Shown: positions 26,076 through 34,462 of the stretch, in pieces
Layout: the number at the start of each line of letters is the position of its first letter
How positions within the stretch are numbered: position 1 is the stretch's first letter
Source of the DNA: Sphingorhabdus sp. EL138
Lineage (GTDB): Bacteria > Pseudomonadota > Alphaproteobacteria > Sphingomonadales > Sphingomonadaceae
Length of the DNA stretch: 44,338 bases
NCBI RefSeq assembly: GCF_945882965.1
Contig: NZ_CAMCWY010000021.1
Span: forward strand, 1-44,338
Direction: 5' to 3'
Translations under genes and position numbers: made by a program
The notes under the pieces: model-generated
The model's database searches: none
What the model saw: the letters and a program-made list of their open reading frames with translations, nothing else
What the model was told of the DNA's origin: nothing

Positions 26076-26199
26076 AGGACGCTGGCCTAGAAGGGGGGAT
26101 GGGCGGCCAGCTGGTCAACATTTGGTTTTATCCATTTGTCGACCTGGGAATATCGTTTCAAAAAAGCAAACCATAATGCCGAGACATTGTTCCCAAAAA

Positions 26200-26709
26200 T
26201 TATGCAGCTTTTGAATTCATGTCGACATCCCGGTGCATCAGCAACGCCTGACCAATGGTGGCGATGACGGTTTCTGGTTCAAACGGCTTGGTGATCAGAT
26301 AAGTCGGCTCGGGACGTTCGCCGGTAAGCAGGCGTTCCGGAAAGGCTGTAATGAAGATCACCGGCACCGTCTGTTCAGCCAATATGTCTTTGACGGCATC
26401 AATGCCACTTGAACCATCGGCAAGGCTGATGTCGGCCAGTATAAGCTCTGGCCGGTCTTCCTGCGCCTTGGCCACAGCCTCTGCCCGGGTGCGCACAATG
26501 GCGATTGTTTCATGGCCGAGGCTTTCTACAATCTGCTTAATGTGAAGCGCGATGATCGATTCATCTTCAATGATGAGCACGCGCGCAGACAGCGCATCTT
26601 CGATCGCGCTGCGTGCCGCTTGGACATGTTGGCGCACATCGTCTTGGTCCATGCCCAAAACCACGCCCACATCGGCGAAAGTAAAACCTTCAACCGTGGC
26701 CAGCAGCAA
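26200..26709 (-). pseudogene. N-terminally truncated PhyR-like response regulator (sigma-like plus receiver)
   Basis: About 169 residues from a TTG at 26709; no ATG exists before the receiver domain, and a TGA closes the frame about 45 bp upstream. The receiver domain (about 45-160) is intact: VLIIEDESIIALHIKQIV, phosphoacceptor Asp in ELILADISLADGSSGIDAV, Thr in IFITAFPERLLTGERPEP, Lys in YLITKPFEPETV. These match PhyR, the anti-anti-sigma factor of the alphaproteobacterial general stress response. PhyR is normally about 260 residues with a full sigma-like domain; here only its last helices remain (KRRQSLLLATVEGFTFADVG). About 90 residues are missing, and the cytochrome c gene stops where they should be. 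No nepR or ecfG is nearby. It may be a dead paralogue or a shortened regulator. Confidence 0.68.
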
Positions 26710-26789
26710 ACTTTGTCGGCGCTTTACGGGAAATTGCGCGCCAACAAAAAGGCCTCAAACCGCGAAGGTGATATTTATGCGTTCACGGC

Positions 26790-27281
26790 CTAGCTTGGCG
26801 TTTCGAGATACGCAATCAGGTCTGCACGCTTTTGCGCATCTGGCAGACCCGCGAAGATCATCTTCGTTTGCGGAATGACGCGCTGTGGCTTTTCCAGAAA
26901 CTGAAACAGTTTTTCCTTGGTCCAAACAAAGCCGGCGCCCGCATTTGCCGCAGAATAGGTGTATCCTGAAGCCGTGCCAGCCGTGCGTCCGATAATATTA
27001 TTCAAGGATGGGCCAATTTTGTTCGCGCCAGCGTCGGTCACATGGCACATGCGGCATTGGGCAAATACCAGCTTGCCGTTGGCGGCATTGCCGGTGAAGT
27101 TGGCAAATGTCGAGCCATCGAGCGTGCTCACGTCGGTTGCAGCAGGGGGACCCGCAGGTGCGGCTGGGGCAGATGCTTCTGCCTGCGCTGATGTATCGGC
27201 TTCGCCTTCCGAACCACCCGAGCATGCGGCAAGCATTGCAGATAAAGCCACAAGGCAAGCTATTGCTTTTGTGTTGACCAT
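26790..27281 (-). CDS. Lipoprotein class I cytochrome c
   Basis: 163 residues. The N terminus IACLVALSAMLAACSGG is a lipoprotein signal with lipobox LAAC, followed by an Ala/Pro-rich tether. The heme site is CRMCH, with the downstream Met ligand in PQTKMIFAGLPDAQKRADLIAYL. The layout is that of membrane-tethered cytochromes of the c552/cycM type, which shuttle electrons between the bc1 complex and the oxidase. An AGGAGAAT ribosome site precedes the ATG. Confidence 0.93.
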   Translation of the reverse strand: MVNTKAIACLVALSAMLAACSGGSEGEADTSAQAEASAPAAPAGPPAATDVSTLDGSTFANFTGNAANGKLVFAQCRMCHVTDAGANKIGPSLNNIIGRTAGTASGYTYSAANAGAGFVWTKEKLFQFLEKPQRVIPQTKMIFAGLPDAQKRADLIAYLETPS

Positions 27282-27392
27282 AGATTCTCCTGTCGCGTCT
27301 TTATCGGCCCCATAGCCGATTTCTTAACTACGCAAGTTTGGTGTAAGTTTAATCAACAAAGACCCCCATGAAAAGGCCATTATGCAGTCATA

Positions 27393-28673
27393 TCAGTGCT
27401 TTTCTGTATCTGCATTTTCGGCGCCGCTTTCCATCAGCACCTTGTGCCTGAGGCGGTTTACGAAAAAGTAAATCAGCAGCACGATTGGTAGGGTCACAGC
27501 GCCGACAAATATCTCGCTGATTGACCCGCTTTTGGTCGCGGCCACGCCCTTGGTCATATAGGCGATGAGCCCAACGAGATAATATGCGGCCGCAATAACC
27601 GACAACCCCTCCACCAGAGTTTGGAGGCGAAACTGAAGCTGCGTCGAGCGCTCCATCGACCGCATTAGAACAAGGTTCTGCGCCTTTATCCGACTGTCAA
27701 TGCGCACATCCAGCGTGTGCATAACGCCAGAGACGCGCTCGGCAATATCGCCAAGGCGTTTCCGGAATACAGAACATGTCCGCGATGCCGGGACCAGCCG
27801 TCGTTCCGTAAAATCGGTAAGGCTTTGGAAATTCAATATCGGCTGGACATCCAGCGAAGCAAGCCTGTCCGCCGCGACTTCGGCATAAGCTGCCGTCGCA
27901 CTGAGCCGGAAACCTGTTGCCGAACGAATGAGTTCAAGCTCGGACGAAATGGCCGCAAGATCGTTGAGCAAGATTTCATCATCTTCATCCGCCGAAGCAA
28001 CGCGCCGCGCATGGTCCGACAATCGATGCTCCAACTGGTCAAGCTGGGGGCCATATTGCTGCACGACCGGGAAACCAAGCAAGGCAAGATTCCGGTAATT
28101 GCCCAGTTCCTGAACCCGCTGAATGATGCGGCCACGCTCGCCTTCGCCCACATCACCTGCGGTGATAAGCAATCGGCCGTAGCCATCGCCATGAATGCTG
28201 AAATCGGACCAAAGCCGAATGCCGCCATTTATATCACAACAGACCATTTCATCGGTCGAAATACCGATTGCGGACAATTCCGCGTCAATATTTTCTGCGC
28301 TGGGCACAATGCCTATTTGCGTCGCACGCACAACACCCCCCGGCCAATTTTCCAACCATTTAATATAGTTATGACGAACGGGTTCTGGTGTTTCTTGCGG
28401 AAAAATCAGCGTTAACGTGCTGGCTTCGGTGTGGCGTTCCCACAAGAAATGAATGCCGCTGAGCGTATGCCCGGAACCATGCCGCGGCGCGAGAGCCCAG
28501 TTATCAAAATCGGGCCGCGCGTTTATCAGCCAACGATCCTCCGCGTTGCGTTCATCAGGTTCGATGAGGCGAACAACCTGATAAACGTCGCTATGCGCGG
28601 TAACGGGGGCGAAACGACGCAACCGCATTTCGTCAACGGCCCAGCGGCGTAGCGGATGTTCAGTAAAGCTCAT
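27393..28673 (-). CDS. DUF3422 family membrane-anchored protein
   Basis: 426 residues. The N terminus (HPLRRWAVDEMRLRRFAPV) and a central region GFPVVQQYGPQLDQLEHRLSDH match DUF3422 (COG4949). The C terminus has two membrane segments (about 355-375 VIAAAYYLVGLIAYMTKGVA and 390-412 IFVGAVTLPIVLLIYFFVN), with the large N-terminal part in the cytoplasm. Helical stretches just before the membrane (SRIKAQNLVLMRSMERSTQL) look coiled-coil-like. Function unknown. Confidence 0.88.
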   Translation of the reverse strand: MSFTEHPLRRWAVDEMRLRRFAPVTAHSDVYQVVRLIEPDERNAEDRWLINARPDFDNWALAPRHGSGHTLSGIHFLWERHTEASTLTLIFPQETPEPVRHNYIKWLENWPGGVVRATQIGIVPSAENIDAELSAIGISTDEMVCCDINGGIRLWSDFSIHGDGYGRLLITAGDVGEGERGRIIQRVQELGNYRNLALLGFPVVQQYGPQLDQLEHRLSDHARRVASADEDDEILLNDLAAISSELELIRSATGFRLSATAAYAEVAADRLASLDVQPILNFQSLTDFTERRLVPASRTCSVFRKRLGDIAERVSGVMHTLDVRIDSRIKAQNLVLMRSMERSTQLQFRLQTLVEGLSVIAAAYYLVGLIAYMTKGVAATKSGSISEIFVGAVTLPIVLLIYFFVNRLRHKVLMESGAENADTEKH

Positions 28674-28747
28674 GGCTGGTTATTCGCACAAATCTGCCGA
28701 AAGTCTATAGGCTTGGCCCGCGATATAGGCAGAATATGCAATATGCT

Positions 28748-28821
28748 TGGAGGCCCGAGCCGGAATCGAACCGGCGTGCAAGGATTTGCAGTCCTCTGCG
28801 TCACCACTCCGCCATCGGGCC
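28748..28821 (-). tRNA. tRNA-Cys (anticodon GCA)
   Basis: On the minus strand it starts GGCCCGA and closes with TCGGGCC, followed by T and an encoded CCA. The anticodon loop CTGCAAA gives anticodon GCA, held by the stem AGGA/TCCT plus flanking pairs. The T arm contains GGTTCGATTCC. Length 74 with CCA. Confidence 0.95.
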
Positions 28822-29080
28822 CCTGAACAATAACTTGCCTGAACAGCAATGCCATTATGTGGTGAAGGCGCGCGTTTAGCGGCTTGACCAATTCAATGCA
28901 ACTGGCAATCTGGCGCCTTGCACCCCGTCCGCCACAAGCACCGGAAAAAGTTGCTATTTGCAACCAGAAATAGGCTGTTTGTCTGAATCCCGCTTGTCGT
29001 CAGGGACAAGGCTGGCTAGAACCAGATTTAAGGGCCGTATTGTGTGGGCAATACATTTATGCCGCGTTGCCAGAAGGTTA
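28822..29080. other. Intergenic region between tRNA-Cys and the PCMT-like gene
   Basis: About 260 bp without a supported gene. It must hold the promoters of tRNA-Cys (minus) and of the PCMT-like/tolC unit (plus). A small hairpin CTTGTC / GACAAG lies at 28993-29010; no clear sigma-70 hexamers were identified. Confidence 0.4.
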
Positions 29081-29680
29081 ATGGAAATATTTCCGATGGA
29101 ATCAGTGAATTTTGAAGAGATGCGGCGGTCCATGGTCGACAGCCAGCTACGCACAAGTGGCGTAACCGACGCATGGGTGCTGGTTGCGATGGGCAGCATC
29201 CCGCGTGAGGATTTCGTGCCGCTCAAGCACCGATCCACGGCGTATATGGACCGGTCGATCGCGCTCGACGATGGATCTGTGCTCAACCCCGCTGTGTCTG
29301 CTGCGTTGCTGCTACAGGCGGCGGATGTGCGCGCGGACGACCATGTTTTATTGGTTGGCAAGCCTGATGGGTATCTCGCCGCGATCTTGCGCACGCGGGT
29401 GAGCGCTCTCACTTGTGTAATAGCGGACAATGTTGCAGCAGCCCAATCGGCGGCGCCTTATTCGGTGATCATCGTTGACGGCGCGGCAGAAGAGTTACCC
29501 ACCGCATTGGTGAATATTGCCGCCGACGGCTCGCGATTGGTGACGGGTATTATCGAAGGCGCGGTAACGCGCTTGGCCAAGGGCTTTGTACATAAAGGGA
29601 AAATTGCTTTGAAATCGTTTGAAGATAGCGAGATTGCCCCACTTCCAGCTTTTGCCCGCAAACCGGAGTTCGTATTTTGA
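29081..29680 (+). CDS. PCMT-like protein (protein-L-isoaspartate O-methyltransferase family), probably degenerate
   Basis: About 199 residues from ATG 29081 (AGAAGG just upstream), or 194 from ATG 29096. The N-terminal part fits the PCMT family: NFEEMRRSMVDSQLRTSGV, then PREDFVPLKHRSTAYMD. The SAM-binding glycine motif is poor (LLVGKPDGYLAAIL), and the stretch of about 25-30 residues that normally follows, carrying the acidic ribose-binding residue, is absent before SVIIVDGAAEELP. Methyltransferase activity is therefore doubtful. Its stop codon overlaps the TTG start of tolC, an arrangement usual in sphingomonads. Confidence 0.82.
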   Translation: MEIFPMESVNFEEMRRSMVDSQLRTSGVTDAWVLVAMGSIPREDFVPLKHRSTAYMDRSIALDDGSVLNPAVSAALLLQAADVRADDHVLLVGKPDGYLAAILRTRVSALTCVIADNVAAAQSAAPYSVIIVDGAAEELPTALVNIAADGSRLVTGIIEGAVTRLAKGFVHKGKIALKSFEDSEIAPLPAFARKPEFVF

Positions 29681-31143
29681 CTGCTCGCAATTTGCTCGTG
29701 GCCGCTTTGCTGGCATCTACCGGATTGATCGCGCCTGCCAGCGCGGACACTTTGCGTGACGCCTTGGTATCAGCGTATGAAACCAACCCCAACCTAACCG
29801 CCGCACGTCAGGGGCAGCGCGCAACCAACGAAAATGTGCCTTTGGCCAAGGCCAATGGCCGTCCGGACATCACATTACAGCCAACCTATGTCGAAAATGT
29901 CCTTCAGGACGGTGGCGGATCCGTGGTTCAGGCCCGCGGCATCAACATCAACGGCACGATTTCAGCGCCATTATACGCTGGCGGCGGCATTAAAAATGCG
30001 GTGCGCGCGGCCGAAAACCGAGTTGAGGCCGGCTTTGCTAATCTGCGTGGCACCGAAAGCGCCATCTTCTCGGCGGTGGTCGGCGCATATATGGATGTCA
30101 TTCGCGATGAATCGATTGTCGATTTGAACCGCGCGCAGGTTGGCGTGCTGTCGGTCAATCTGGATGCGACGCGTGACCGTTTTGAAATCGGTGACCTGAC
30201 CCGCACCGATGTTGCCCAGTCCGAGGCACGACTTGCGCTGGCAACCAGCAATATGGAAACTGCGCGTGCCAATTTGATCCGTTCTAAAGAGATTTATATC
30301 CAGTTGGTCGGGCGCGAACCCGGACAGTTGCAGGCCCCGCCGCCCTTGCCCAATTTGCCATTAACGCCAGACAGCGCAGTCACCGTGGCATTGGACAGCA
30401 ACCCGGATTTGATCGCGGCGCGCGAAACGCGTGAGGCCGCGCGTTTTGATCGCCGCGCTGCAAATGCATCGCGTCTGCCAACAATAACCGTCTTTACGTC
30501 CCCGTCTTACTCCAACGCTTTAAATTCGATCTCATCGAATATTCCGGGCTTTGTGGCGGACAACAGTGCGTTAAATGCGCAAGCGGGCGTTCGTGCGACG
30601 TTACCCTTGTATCAAGGTGGGCAGCCCGCCGCGCAAATTCGTCAGGCGCAAGCCCGGCTTGGCCAAGCGCAGGAACTGGAAATCGCCGCCGAGCGTGAAG
30701 TGATTGCCCAGACCCGCGCGTCTTATGCAAGCTGGCGGGCAGCACTTGATGTGATCGCCGCGTCCGAACGCGCCGTGTCGGCAAATGAATTGTCGCTTGA
30801 AGGCACTCGCGCCGAAAATGGCGTTGGTAACCGCACCATATTGGACATACTGAATGCGGAGCAAGAATTGCTGAACAGCAAGGTTCAACTCGTCGCCGCA
30901 CGCCGCAACGCCTATGTCGCCGGTTTCACTTTGTTGGCTGCAATGGGCAAAGCTGAGGCGCGCGATTTGGGCCTTGAAGGCGGCACATTATACGATCCCG
31001 TCGCTGACTATCAAAAGGTTGACGGCGCGTGGAACGACTGGTCATCACAGCCGGATCCAGTTGCCAAATCGACCCGAACCGTTGACACAGCACCGCAAAA
31101 GGCAGAGATAGAGCCAATTGTTACCGACGGTAAAACCCGTTAA
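29677..31143 (+). CDS. tolC: TolC-family outer-membrane efflux channel
   Basis: 488 residues from a TTG overlapping the upstream stop (TTGA). The signal peptide reads MTARNLLVAALLASTGLIAPASA. Two repeated helical/beta modules follow, as in TolC: first half with TLRDALVSAYETNPNLTAAR and DLTRTDVAQSEARLALA, second half with VTVALDSNPDLIAARETREA and NGVGNRTILDILNAEQELL. It forms the trimeric exit duct for type I secretion or RND pumps, whose inner-membrane partners are not in this window. The C-terminal tail is polar and variable. Confidence 0.93.
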   Translation: MTARNLLVAALLASTGLIAPASADTLRDALVSAYETNPNLTAARQGQRATNENVPLAKANGRPDITLQPTYVENVLQDGGGSVVQARGININGTISAPLYAGGGIKNAVRAAENRVEAGFANLRGTESAIFSAVVGAYMDVIRDESIVDLNRAQVGVLSVNLDATRDRFEIGDLTRTDVAQSEARLALATSNMETARANLIRSKEIYIQLVGREPGQLQAPPPLPNLPLTPDSAVTVALDSNPDLIAARETREAARFDRRAANASRLPTITVFTSPSYSNALNSISSNIPGFVADNSALNAQAGVRATLPLYQGGQPAAQIRQAQARLGQAQELEIAAEREVIAQTRASYASWRAALDVIAASERAVSANELSLEGTRAENGVGNRTILDILNAEQELLNSKVQLVAARRNAYVAGFTLLAAMGKAEARDLGLEGGTLYDPVADYQKVDGAWNDWSSQPDPVAKSTRTVDTAPQKAEIEPIVTDGKTR

Positions 31144-31163
31144 TTTACGTAAAGGCTTATAAT

Positions 31164-31580
31164 ATGGCGGATGGCCGGAACGAACCTTCGATGGATGAAA
31201 TTTTGGCTTCGATCAAGCGCATCATCGCTGATGATGACCGCAATCGTCCCGTTAAAGAGCGCGCGGCGAAATCTGCCGTACCGGATGTCGCGCAAGACGA
31301 AGTCCTAGAGCTAACTGACGCCGATGAACATGCAGGCGGTGGCGAAGTTTTGATGGATAACAATAAGGCGCAGAGCCTGCGCCACAGCTTTTCCGCGCTA
31401 CAGACCTTGTCCGAGCCCGGCGCAGCACCACAGATTGTTCGGTCAGGCGAAACGTCGCTTGAAGAGCTGACGCGTGACCTGTTGCGCCCGATATTGAAAG
31501 GTTGGCTCGACACCCATTTGCCACCCATCGTCGAAGCGATGGTTGAGCGTGAAATCACACGCATCACCAAGAAAGGGTGA
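31164..31580 (+). CDS. popZ: PopZ/DUF2497 family polar organising protein
   Basis: 138 residues. It carries the two conserved ends of the family: the N-terminal helix EPSMDEILASIKRIIADDD, which binds client proteins, and the C-terminal oligomerisation helices LEELTRDLLRPILKGWLDTHLPPIVEAMVEREITRI. An acidic disordered linker lies between. In Caulobacter PopZ anchors the chromosome centromere at the pole. In many alphaproteobacteria the gene lies next to valS; here two other genes (about 2.8 kb) separate them. The linker is short compared with Caulobacter PopZ. Confidence 0.85.
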   Translation: MADGRNEPSMDEILASIKRIIADDDRNRPVKERAAKSAVPDVAQDEVLELTDADEHAGGGEVLMDNNKAQSLRHSFSALQTLSEPGAAPQIVRSGETSLEELTRDLLRPILKGWLDTHLPPIVEAMVEREITRITKKG

Positions 31581-31588
31581 CGAACGCG

Positions 31589-32953
31589 ATGCGCGTTTGG
31601 TGCCGCTATGCCGAACCGGGCGCTGTTCACAACCGTAAGACCCTGAACCAAGTTCAGGATGACCGCAAATTTGCGATAAGGCCAAGGCTTATATTTTTGG
31701 CAGCGCTTTTAACCCTGACGCCAACACCCCTTTTTGCCACGGACCTCTACATTGCCACAGGTAAGCTCGTGGATGTTCGGGCTGGCACCGTCCTCACCGA
31801 TCAATGCATCAGCATCACCGACGACAGGATAATGGCTGTCGCCCCCTGCGGCGCGACCCCAAAGGGCGCGAAGCGGCTTGAGTGGTCCGCTTTGACCGTT
31901 CTTCCCGGCTTGATTGACCTGCACACCCATTTGGCGGACGCAGGACAGAGCGCGGACCTTGCGCTGCCCATCAAAACCTCACCTGCGGCAACTGCCTTGA
32001 TTGGCGCGCATAATGCCCGGCTGACGTTAGAGGCTGGTTTCACGACGGTTCGTGATGTCGGCACCTATCGGGGGCTAACCGATATAGCCTTGCGGGATGC
32101 GATCAACGCTGGGCATGTTGCGGGGCCGCGCATGTTCGTTGCCGGGGCTTATATCACCCTGCCCAAGGGCGGCGGCGAATTGAACGGTGTTGTGGCCAAT
32201 GAAGAGTTACCTGCCGATATGCGGCTTGGGATTGCCAGCACGCCGCAAGAAGCCGCGGCGAAGACTACCCTCCTCATGGAACAAGGCGCTGACTTTATTA
32301 AAACCATCGCCACGGGCGCGGTGCTTGCTATCGGTACTGAACCTGGCGAGCCGGAGCTTAGCGAAGCGCAACTGCGCGCGGTCGTGCAAGCCGCAAAGGC
32401 AAAGGGCAAATTCGTCACCGCCCATGCCCATGGCGCGGTTGGCATTAAAAACGCGATCCGCGCTGGCGTCCGTTCCATCGAACATGCCAGCCTGATTGAT
32501 GATGAAGCGCTAAAAATGGCGAAAGCCAGCGGAACATGGCTGGTGATGGATATTTATAATGGCGATTATATTGATGACATCGGGACACGCGAAAAATGGC
32601 CTGAGGAATATCTCCGTAAAAACCGCGAGACTACAGATGTTCAGCGTATCGGCTTTACCAAGGCGGTCAAAATGGGCGCGAAGCTTGCGTATGGCACGGA
32701 CAGCGGCGTCTATCCGCACGGTCAAAACGCCAAGCAATTCGCCTATATGGTCCGTTACGGCATGACCCCAATGCAGGCGATCCAAAGCGCAACGATCCGC
32801 GCCGCCGAGCTATTGGGCAAGGACGACGCACTCGGTAGTATCGCACCGGGTCGCTTTGCCGATCTGGTGGCGGTGAACGGCGATCCGCTTAGCGATATCC
32901 GTGTATTGGAAAATGTTACGCATGTGATGCAGGGTGGAAATACCGTCCGCTAA
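31589..32953 (+). CDS. Exported amidohydrolase (imidazolonepropionase/prolidase-like)
   Basis: About 454 residues from ATG 31589; GTG 31577 and TTG 31697 are alternatives. A signal peptide (RPRLIFLAALLTLTPTPLFA) precedes the metal-dependent hydrolase core. Ligands are visible in order: HTH in PGLIDLHTHL, Lys in ADFIKTIATG, His in FVTAHAHG, His in RSIEHASL and Asp in AYGTDSGVYPHG. The relatives cleave dipeptides, N-acyl amino acids or similar amides. A repeat element (31639-31663) lies inside the 5' coding region and encodes the peptide TLNQVQDD. The next gene is an amino-acid permease, suggesting a scavenging pair. Confidence 0.88.
   Translation: MRVWCRYAEPGAVHNRKTLNQVQDDRKFAIRPRLIFLAALLTLTPTPLFATDLYIATGKLVDVRAGTVLTDQCISITDDRIMAVAPCGATPKGAKRLEWSALTVLPGLIDLHTHLADAGQSADLALPIKTSPAATALIGAHNARLTLEAGFTTVRDVGTYRGLTDIALRDAINAGHVAGPRMFVAGAYITLPKGGGELNGVVANEELPADMRLGIASTPQEAAAKTTLLMEQGADFIKTIATGAVLAIGTEPGEPELSEAQLRAVVQAAKAKGKFVTAHAHGAVGIKNAIRAGVRSIEHASLIDDEALKMAKASGTWLVMDIYNGDYIDDIGTREKWPEEYLRKNRETTDVQRIGFTKAVKMGAKLAYGTDSGVYPHGQNAKQFAYMVRYGMTPMQAIQSATIRAAELLGKDDALGSIAPGRFADLVAVNGDPLSDIRVLENVTHVMQGGNTVR
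31639..31663. repeat. REP-like palindromic repeat, copy 1
   Basis: The core CCTGAAC-CAA-GTTCAGG (31642-31658) is a 7-bp stem with a 3-base loop, flanked by GAC and GTC-type ends. A related copy in inverted orientation lies at 34388-34414. Elements of this sort are scattered through sphingomonad genomes (from general knowledge). This copy falls between the first in-frame start codons and the signal peptide of the amidohydrolase gene. Confidence 0.7.
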
Positions 32954-32993
32954 AGGCCGTGCGCTTTTGCGACGAATAATGAGGGGGAAGAAT

Positions 32994-34376
32994 ATGGCGG
33001 ACATAACGCCTAATGTGGCAACCGAAACCACTGGCGGGGCCGAACTGTCGCGCAGTTTGAAGTCGCGCCATGTCTCCATGATCGCGATTGGCGGCATCAT
33101 TGGTGCGGGTCTATTCGTTGGTTCCTCCACCACTATTAGTCAGACTGGCCCCGCCGCTGTCTTCTCCTTTGCTATTGCCGGGTTCATTATCTTGCTGGTC
33201 ATGCGGATGATTTCCGAAATGGCGATCGCCGTTGATGGCGTGCAGACATTCCCGGACTTCGCGCGCGCAGGCCTTGGCCATTTGGCAGGATTCCTGTCCG
33301 GCTGGCTCTATTGGTATTTCTGGGTCGTCGTGGTCGCGATTGAGGCGATTGCCGGCGCGCAAATCCTGCATGGATGGTTCCCTGCGGTGCCTGAGCTTGG
33401 CATCGGTATTGCGCTGATGGCGATTTTGACCGCCGTGAACCTTATGTCCGCGCGCGCATATGGTGAGTTTGAATTCTGGTTCTCGTCGATCAAAGTCGCC
33501 GCGATTATCGTCTTCATTCTGGTCTGCGCGGCATGGGCCTTTGGCCTAACCTCAGGCAGCGGTTCGACCTTTGGCAATTTGACCGCGCATGACGGCTTTG
33601 TTCCCAATGGCTGGGGCGTCGTACTGGCGGCGGCCACATCGACCATATTCAGCCTTGTTGGCGCAGAAATCGCCACCATCGCAGCGGCCGAGTCCGAAGA
33701 GCCCTCTAAGGTCATTAGCCGCATGACCGTATCGGTCACCATGCGCATCCTTATCTTCTACGTGCTGTCGATATTCCTCATCGTGTCTATCGTGCCATGG
33801 ACCGAGATAGTGCCCAAAGTGTCGCCCTTTGCCACCGCGCTTGCCTATATGGGTTTGCCCGCGGGTCAGTTGATTATGGAAGCTGTTGTGCTTGTCGCAG
33901 TGCTGTCATGCCTGAACTCCGGCCTATATGTCACCTCACGCGCTTTGTTCGGCCTCGCAAAGCATAAGGACGCGCCTTTATGGCTGGTGCAGGTCAACAA
34001 CCGCAAAGTGCCAGCCCGCGCCATATTGATCGCCAGCCTGTTCAGCTATTTCGCGCTTGCCGCCGATGCGGTGTCGCGCGATGTGGTATTCAGCTTCCTG
34101 ATCAATAGCTGCGGCGTGACCATGCTTCTCCTCTACCTCATGACGTCCGCCGCACAGCTAAAGTTGCGCCGTAAATATGAGGCGGAGGACCCGAGCAGGC
34201 TGCAAATCAAAATGTGGTTCCACCCCTTTGGCACTTATATCGCGATGGCGGCGATGTTGGTGATATTGGTCGCAAAGGGCCTTGATCCGGCCGCGTCGCA
34301 GGAATTGTGGTTGAGCCTGCTGGTAGCGGGCGGCTTTGCGGCGGCGTTTTTCGTTTTCCGGCGACGGGTGGCGTAG
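32994..34376 (+). CDS. APC-superfamily amino-acid permease
   Basis: 460 residues from ATG 32994, with a strong GAGGGGGA ribosome site. About 12 membrane segments. The signature SRSLKSRHVSMIAIGGIIGAG near the N terminus is that of the AAT/GABA permease group; the substrate carboxylate-binding GAGLF motif follows. It probably imports an amino acid by proton symport. It lies 40 bp after the amidohydrolase gene, and the two together suggest hydrolysis of a peptide or acyl-amino acid in the periplasm followed by uptake. Confidence 0.9.
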   Translation: MADITPNVATETTGGAELSRSLKSRHVSMIAIGGIIGAGLFVGSSTTISQTGPAAVFSFAIAGFIILLVMRMISEMAIAVDGVQTFPDFARAGLGHLAGFLSGWLYWYFWVVVVAIEAIAGAQILHGWFPAVPELGIGIALMAILTAVNLMSARAYGEFEFWFSSIKVAAIIVFILVCAAWAFGLTSGSGSTFGNLTAHDGFVPNGWGVVLAAATSTIFSLVGAEIATIAAAESEEPSKVISRMTVSVTMRILIFYVLSIFLIVSIVPWTEIVPKVSPFATALAYMGLPAGQLIMEAVVLVAVLSCLNSGLYVTSRALFGLAKHKDAPLWLVQVNNRKVPARAILIASLFSYFALAADAVSRDVVFSFLINSCGVTMLLLYLMTSAAQLKLRRKYEAEDPSRLQIKMWFHPFGTYIAMAAMLVILVAKGLDPAASQELWLSLLVAGGFAAAFFVFRRRVA

Positions 34377-34387
34377 CCGCGCCTTCG

Positions 34388-34414
34388 TCATCCTGAACTT
34401 GTTTTGACAGGACT
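34388..34414. repeat. REP-like palindromic repeat, copy 2 (imperfect, inverted relative to copy 1)
   Basis: It reads GTCATCCTGAACTTG and then a diverged right arm ending ACAGGAC. The reverse complement of copy 1 (31639-31663) starts with the same GTCATCCTGAACTTG. It lies 11 bp after the permease stop and about 50 bp before valS. Confidence 0.65.
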
Positions 34415-34462
34415 CGCTGGGAGGGTTTCCCTTTCTGGCTAGGCTCGTTAAGGGACAAGGCC

